DNA from: Falsiruegeria mediterranea M17
GTDB lineage: Bacteria; Pseudomonadota; Alphaproteobacteria; Rhodobacterales; Rhodobacteraceae
Length of the DNA: 64,000 nt
Assembly: GCF_900302455.1 (NCBI RefSeq)
Contig: NZ_ONZG01000002.1
Coordinates: 372,001 to 436,000 of the forward strand
Direction: 5' to 3'
The notes below the pieces were generated by a model. That model had not been told where the DNA came from, did not search any database, and worked only from the letters and a program-made list of their open reading frames with translations. Each line of letters starts with the position of its first letter. Positions within the stretch are counted from its first letter, which is position 1. Below are positions 61,773 to 64,000 of this stretch, one piece after another. The position numbers were made by a program, and so were the translations under genes.

Positions 61773-62311
61773 TTGAAGACGCCACCCGAGAAAAAGCAAC
61801 CTCACATCCCCTGGCCTGATTGGACCGTCGAAAAGTTCCGCAGCGAAGCAAATCAGATGGCACGGCTGATCTTTGAGCCGGGGATCGGAAGCGTCCAACG
61901 TCCAGATGACTGGACCCAGTTTCGCTGGAACGACTTTGACGCAACCGGCCTGCGCGTGGTGCAGCAGAAAACAGGTCGGGAACTCTACATCCCATGCACT
62001 GGCTATCTGATCCAAACACTGGAAACAGAGCCCAAAAACGGGCTGACCATCTTGACCAAACAAGACGGCACACCCCTGCCACATCGCCGTATGGCCCAAA
62101 TCATGCGCGATGAACGTAAGCGGCTTGGGGTCGAAGCCTATGACCTTTATGCGTCCGCTATCGCGGCATCCACGAACTAGTCTTACACGGCTGCACAGAC
62201 GATGAAATCACCAGCCACTCAAGGCACACCACCAAAGCAATGATTGAAAAATATGCTGGTGCAGCAAGGCAGCGAATTCGGGCTGGACAAGCTCACAAAA
62301 AGCGGCAATAA
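61773..62311 (+). pseudogene. Tyrosine recombinase (phage-type integrase), truncated and frameshifted
   Basis: The frame from 61773 reads IPWPDWTVEKFRSEANQMAR, GSVQRPDDWTQFRWNDFD with the first catalytic Arg, KTGRELYIPCTGYLIQ and RMAQIMRDERKRLGVEAYDLYA, then stops in noise. After restoring one base near 62154 it continues LRYRGIHELVLHGCTDDEIT with the second catalytic Arg, and HTTKAMIEKYAG with the nucleophile Tyr, ending at TAA 62309-62311. The N-terminal core-binding domain is missing; the first ~8 codons (MKTPPEKK) belong to a junction. It is a dead integrase that reaches up to a tRNA-Cys fragment 108 bases downstream, the expected attachment target. Confidence 0.8.
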
Positions 62312-62419
62312 GGCCCCCGAACGGAACGAGCCCCGAACAAGAACGTGATAACTCTTGTGATAACTCGACAATCCGTTCCGCCCCGAAATCCTGCTCATAG
62401 CTTGATTTCACACCACAAA

Positions 62420-62459
62420 GGCGAGTTGGCGGAGTGGTGACGCAGCGGATTGCAAATCC
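62420..62459 (+). other. tRNA-Cys(GCA) 5' half, attachment-site remnant
   Basis: Forty bases match a tRNA-Cys from its first base through the anticodon loop: acceptor 5' strand GGCGAGT, D-arm GGCGGAGTGGTGACGC, anticodon stem and loop GCGGATTGCAAATCC with anticodon GCA. Agreement stops at 62459, and no variable loop, T-arm or acceptor 3' strand follows, so it cannot make a tRNA. It lies directly after the integrase, so it probably marks where a mobile element joined the chromosome. Confidence 0.75.
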
Positions 62460-62967
62460 AAAAACATTTCCAAATAAATCAGTACCTTAGCCCTGTTCAG
62501 TTATCAGGACAAAGGAAGAACGGGTCGAGAACCTGATAACTGCAATTCTACCCGGCCCTAGGCTGCTCCGGCCTCATCGGTAGACCCTCAGGCGCTTCGA
62601 CTTCATGAGCGATCAACCGTAAGCGGATCCGCGCCCGCCTGTCCGAATTCTTGAGAGTCGCGCGCCATTCGTCTAGCTCAAGTAAGCGCCAGGGGAGATT
62701 AGGCCACCATTGCGGCTTGCTTCGAAGGCCGCGGCGCTTTGCCTAGGCACGTAGCGATCTATGAAAAGTCGCTCTGAACGCTGCCAGGCACACGATGCAA
62801 GCGGCCCTTACCGGCCACTCGAACAAAACCTGTCTAACGGCAGCTTCCAGCCCGAAGCTGACATTGACGTCCGCCACACACAAAGGGCCGCGATGCGGAG
62901 ATAGTGTTGAAGAAGTCGACATTGGATCTGCCGATGGGCTCAGCCCAAAGCAGCCGGGCCGCTCCTC
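62460..62967. other. Non-coding, scarred stretch between tRNA-Cys remnant and transposase remnant
   Basis: 508 bases with no credible gene. It contains an 11-bp inverted repeat (62498-62508 with 62532-62542). A 104-codon plus-strand frame at 62795-63109 overlaps the transposase remnant on the other strand and looks like noise. Around 62905-62918 tgttgaagaagtcg could be an insertion-sequence terminal repeat. Confidence 0.45.
62498..62542. repeat. 11-bp inverted repeat with 23-base spacer
   Basis: cagttatcagg (62498-62508) is exactly complementary to cctgataactg (62532-62542). It lies just outside the tRNA-Cys fragment, in the position of recombinase arm or core sites, but could also be a hairpin. 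Confidence 0.6.
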
Positions 62968-63129
62968 TCAGCCTGTTGGTTCTGGTTGCGGAACCAACTT
63001 GGCGAGTTTTCTGAGGTTTTGGGCCGTGGCTGCGAGTTGGAACTGTTCATATGCGCCTTTGGGCCCTCGAAGTCGCATCATTGGCACGCCGATGTATCGC
63101 TTCAGATGAGCGAAGAGCGCCATGCTCAT
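62968..63129 (-). pseudogene. Insertion-sequence transposase, C-terminal fragment
   Basis: Last 53 codons of a DDE transposase: MALFAHLKRYIGVPMMRLRG, GAYEQFQLAATAQNLRKLAK, ending PEPTG. The AxxLRxLRG and FxLAATAQNLRKLAK pattern is that of IS1182/IS5-type enzymes. The catalytic part is gone; it is cut at about 63129 by phage-like sequence. Only the 3' end of the element remains. Confidence 0.65.
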
Positions 63130-63274
63130 CCATTAGGCTCACGGCATTGATACACGCGATGATGCCGTCAATCTTGGCGTAGCCTTGCCCAGACAGGCGG
63201 TTGTCTCGTTTCTTGAGGCGGCGGTTGCCGCTGGGCGTATCATCAACCAGCAGGCTGGCCACGTTGTAGCTCAC
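63119..63274 (-). pseudogene. Probable phage terminase large subunit, C-terminal fragment
   Basis: Minus-strand frame from about 63274: SYNVASLLVDDTPSGNRRLK, then KKRDNRLSGQGYAKIDGIIA and CINAVSLMDEHG. The GNRxLxKRxxRxxx...KIDGIIAxINA pattern matches the nuclease end of phage terminases. Translating further upstream meets a stop (TGA) in an otherwise fitting RHNH.PLVSYN context, so it is decayed. It is fused head-on to a transposase remnant. Confidence 0.45.
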
Positions 63275-63314
63275 CAGCGGTCAGTGATTGTGCCGTATCG
63301 CGTCATCAAGCAGG

Positions 63315-63443
63315 CGGCTTGCCGAGCAGCTTGAGACCATGGAGAAAGCCAATGAAGCCCAACGAAGGATTCTGGAGGCGGCGGCTCGCCGCCCTCGTAA
63401 TCGCGACGAGCTGGTTGACCGGCTGCGCCACGGCGGGTTTTGA
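63315..63443 (+). pseudogene. i-spanin (Rz-like) C-terminal fragment
   Basis: Plus-strand frame with RLAEQLETMEKANEAQRRIL, then EAAARRPRNRDELVDRLRHG, ending GGF at TGA 63441. This is the helical C-terminus of an Rz-like inner-membrane spanin. Its transmembrane N-terminus is missing because the sequence runs into the terminase remnant. The Rz1-like gene starts inside it in another frame, the classic nested spanin arrangement. Confidence 0.6.
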
Positions 63444-63606
63444 ACCTGGCGGCGTGGCAGCATGTCCGCCAGTCGTGGAATACAGCAGGGAGTTCCAAGC
63501 GCAGGCGGCCGAGGAATTGGCGACACTGCCGGATGGGGCGGCGGTCGCGGAGATGCTCAGCGACTATGCAATGATGCGGGAACAGTTGCGCGCATCGTAC
63601 CCGTAG
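63352..63606 (+). CDS. Rz1-like o-spanin lipoprotein
   Basis: 84 residues. Signal and lipobox: RRLAALVIATSWLTGC, with LTGC and the lipidated Cys at about residue 23, then CATAGFEPGGVAACPPVVEY and a helical tail FQAQAAEELATLPDGAAVAEML. It matches the outer-membrane spanin of Rhodobacterales prophages, which breaks the outer membrane at lysis together with Rz. GGAG lies eight bases before ATG 63352, inside the Rz-like frame. The rest of the prophage is absent, so it is a leftover. Confidence 0.7.
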   Translation: MKPNEGFWRRRLAALVIATSWLTGCATAGFEPGGVAACPPVVEYSREFQAQAAEELATLPDGAAVAEMLSDYAMMREQLRASYP

Positions 63607-63614
63607 AGGCCGGT

Positions 63615-64000
63615 TCAGAGCCCCCAGATGTTCAGCGTGGTGTCGTCGAAGATGAAGTATTCCACGTCGATCAGGCTGTCGGTGCCGTCGGAACCGACCA
63701 CGGTGACGGTGTTCGAGGACGTCTTGGTGAGCGTGTATTCCGACCGGTTCCCATCGAAGAGCGCAAAGTCGGACGAGCCGCCGCCGTTGATCGTGTCGTC
63801 GCCCGCGCCGCCGCGCATCCGGTCGTTGCCGCCATAGCCAAAGATCAGGTCGTCGCCGCCCAGACCGTTGAGCTGGTTGACCAGGTTGTTGCCCGTCAGG
63901 CTGTCATCCTGGGCGGTGCCCACAAGGTTCTCGATCGAGAAATACAGGTCCCGCGTCGCGTCGCCCCGCGTGCCATAGCCCGAGGGCTCGCCATCGATCA
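63615..64000 (-). CDS. RTX-type calcium-binding protein, C-terminal part (runs off the window)
   Basis: The frame is open through the right window edge (…GEPSGYGTRGDATRDLYFSIENLVGTAQDD) and ends at 63615. Visible are haemolysin-type repeats NQLNGLGGDDLIFGYGGNDR, RGGAGDDTINGGGSSDFALFDG and a C-terminal beta region YTLTKTSSNTVTVVGSDGTD ending TTLNIWGL. It is GC-richer than the two RTX paralogues and its repeats differ, so it is not a third copy of them. Start lies beyond the window. Confidence 0.85.
   Translation of the reverse strand, partial: IDGEPSGYGTRGDATRDLYFSIENLVGTAQDDSLTGNNLVNQLNGLGGDDLIFGYGGNDRMRGGAGDDTINGGGSSDFALFDGNRSEYTLTKTSSNTVTVVGSDGTDSLIDVEYFIFDDTTLNIWGL

Noticed and set aside
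62795-63109. 104-codon plus-strand frame
   Set aside because: Overlaps the transposase remnant on the opposite strand, has odd composition and no ribosome site.

Overview
The window reads as a chromosomal segment of a marine Roseobacter-group alphaproteobacterium (Rhodobacterales). The reasons are the high GC content, gene products typical of that group (SdhE, an LdtR-type MarR regulator, a CmcJ-like protein, a tripartite tricarboxylate transporter with TctDE, methionine gamma-lyase beside a pyruvate-dehydrogenase-E1-like enzyme, large FG-GAP/RTX proteins) and dense short operons with ATGA overlaps. No genus can be fixed from the sequence alone. Nothing here was run through a database; family calls are recognition from the translated sequence.

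Layout. 1-3,110: the 3' end of thrS, then a four-gene bufferin-type RiPP operon (DUF2282 precursor, DUF692/MNIO enzyme, DUF2063 partner, DoxX membrane protein) closed by a strong terminator. 3,114-18,540: housekeeping and small-metabolism genes (Spx/ArsC-like protein, cold-shock protein, thyX, a TbpB-like lipoprotein with a Slam-like partner, glyoxalase, VWA protein, LdtR, sdhE, aspartate aminotransferase, a frameshifted PAS-GAF-GGDEF cyclase, a MATE pump, ppk2, alpha/beta hydrolase with GST). 18,700-24,650: redox and regulatory genes, an N-terminally truncated nucleotide cyclase, parE and an AT-rich SIR2-like gene that looks acquired. 24,880-35,000: glycosyltransferase, ygfZ, an ABC membrane domain without ATPase, a frameshifted small gene, efp, cobQ, a PopZ-like acidic protein with a pure hexanucleotide repeat, tolC and pcm.

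35,274-41,056: a LysR regulator facing a CmcJ-like/SDR/enoyl-CoA hydratase-like/2-oxoglutarate oxygenase/quinone reductase cluster of unknown substrate. 41,203-49,660: a tricarboxylate uptake locus (TctC, a TctA-TctB fusion, a GalD/PrpF-type tautomerase, Usp, a 60-residue protein and a 2-hydroxyacid dehydrogenase) facing its own two-component system. 49,819-54,001: Lrp regulator, methionine gamma-lyase and an E1-like enzyme, a likely methionine-to-propionyl-CoA route.

54,002-63,606 is a scarred accessory region: two paralogous FG-GAP/RTX giants (one frameshifted), a decayed tyrosine integrase followed by the 5' half of a tRNA-Cys, a transposase 3' end, a probable terminase fragment and an overlapping Rz/Rz1 spanin pair from a prophage. 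The window ends inside a third RTX protein. At least four genes carry single-base frameshifts with the reading frame well preserved on both sides, so either these genes broke very recently or the assembly has indels. The best-defined special system is the bufferin operon. The least explained are the CmcJ/2-oxoglutarate oxygenase cluster and the RTX island.
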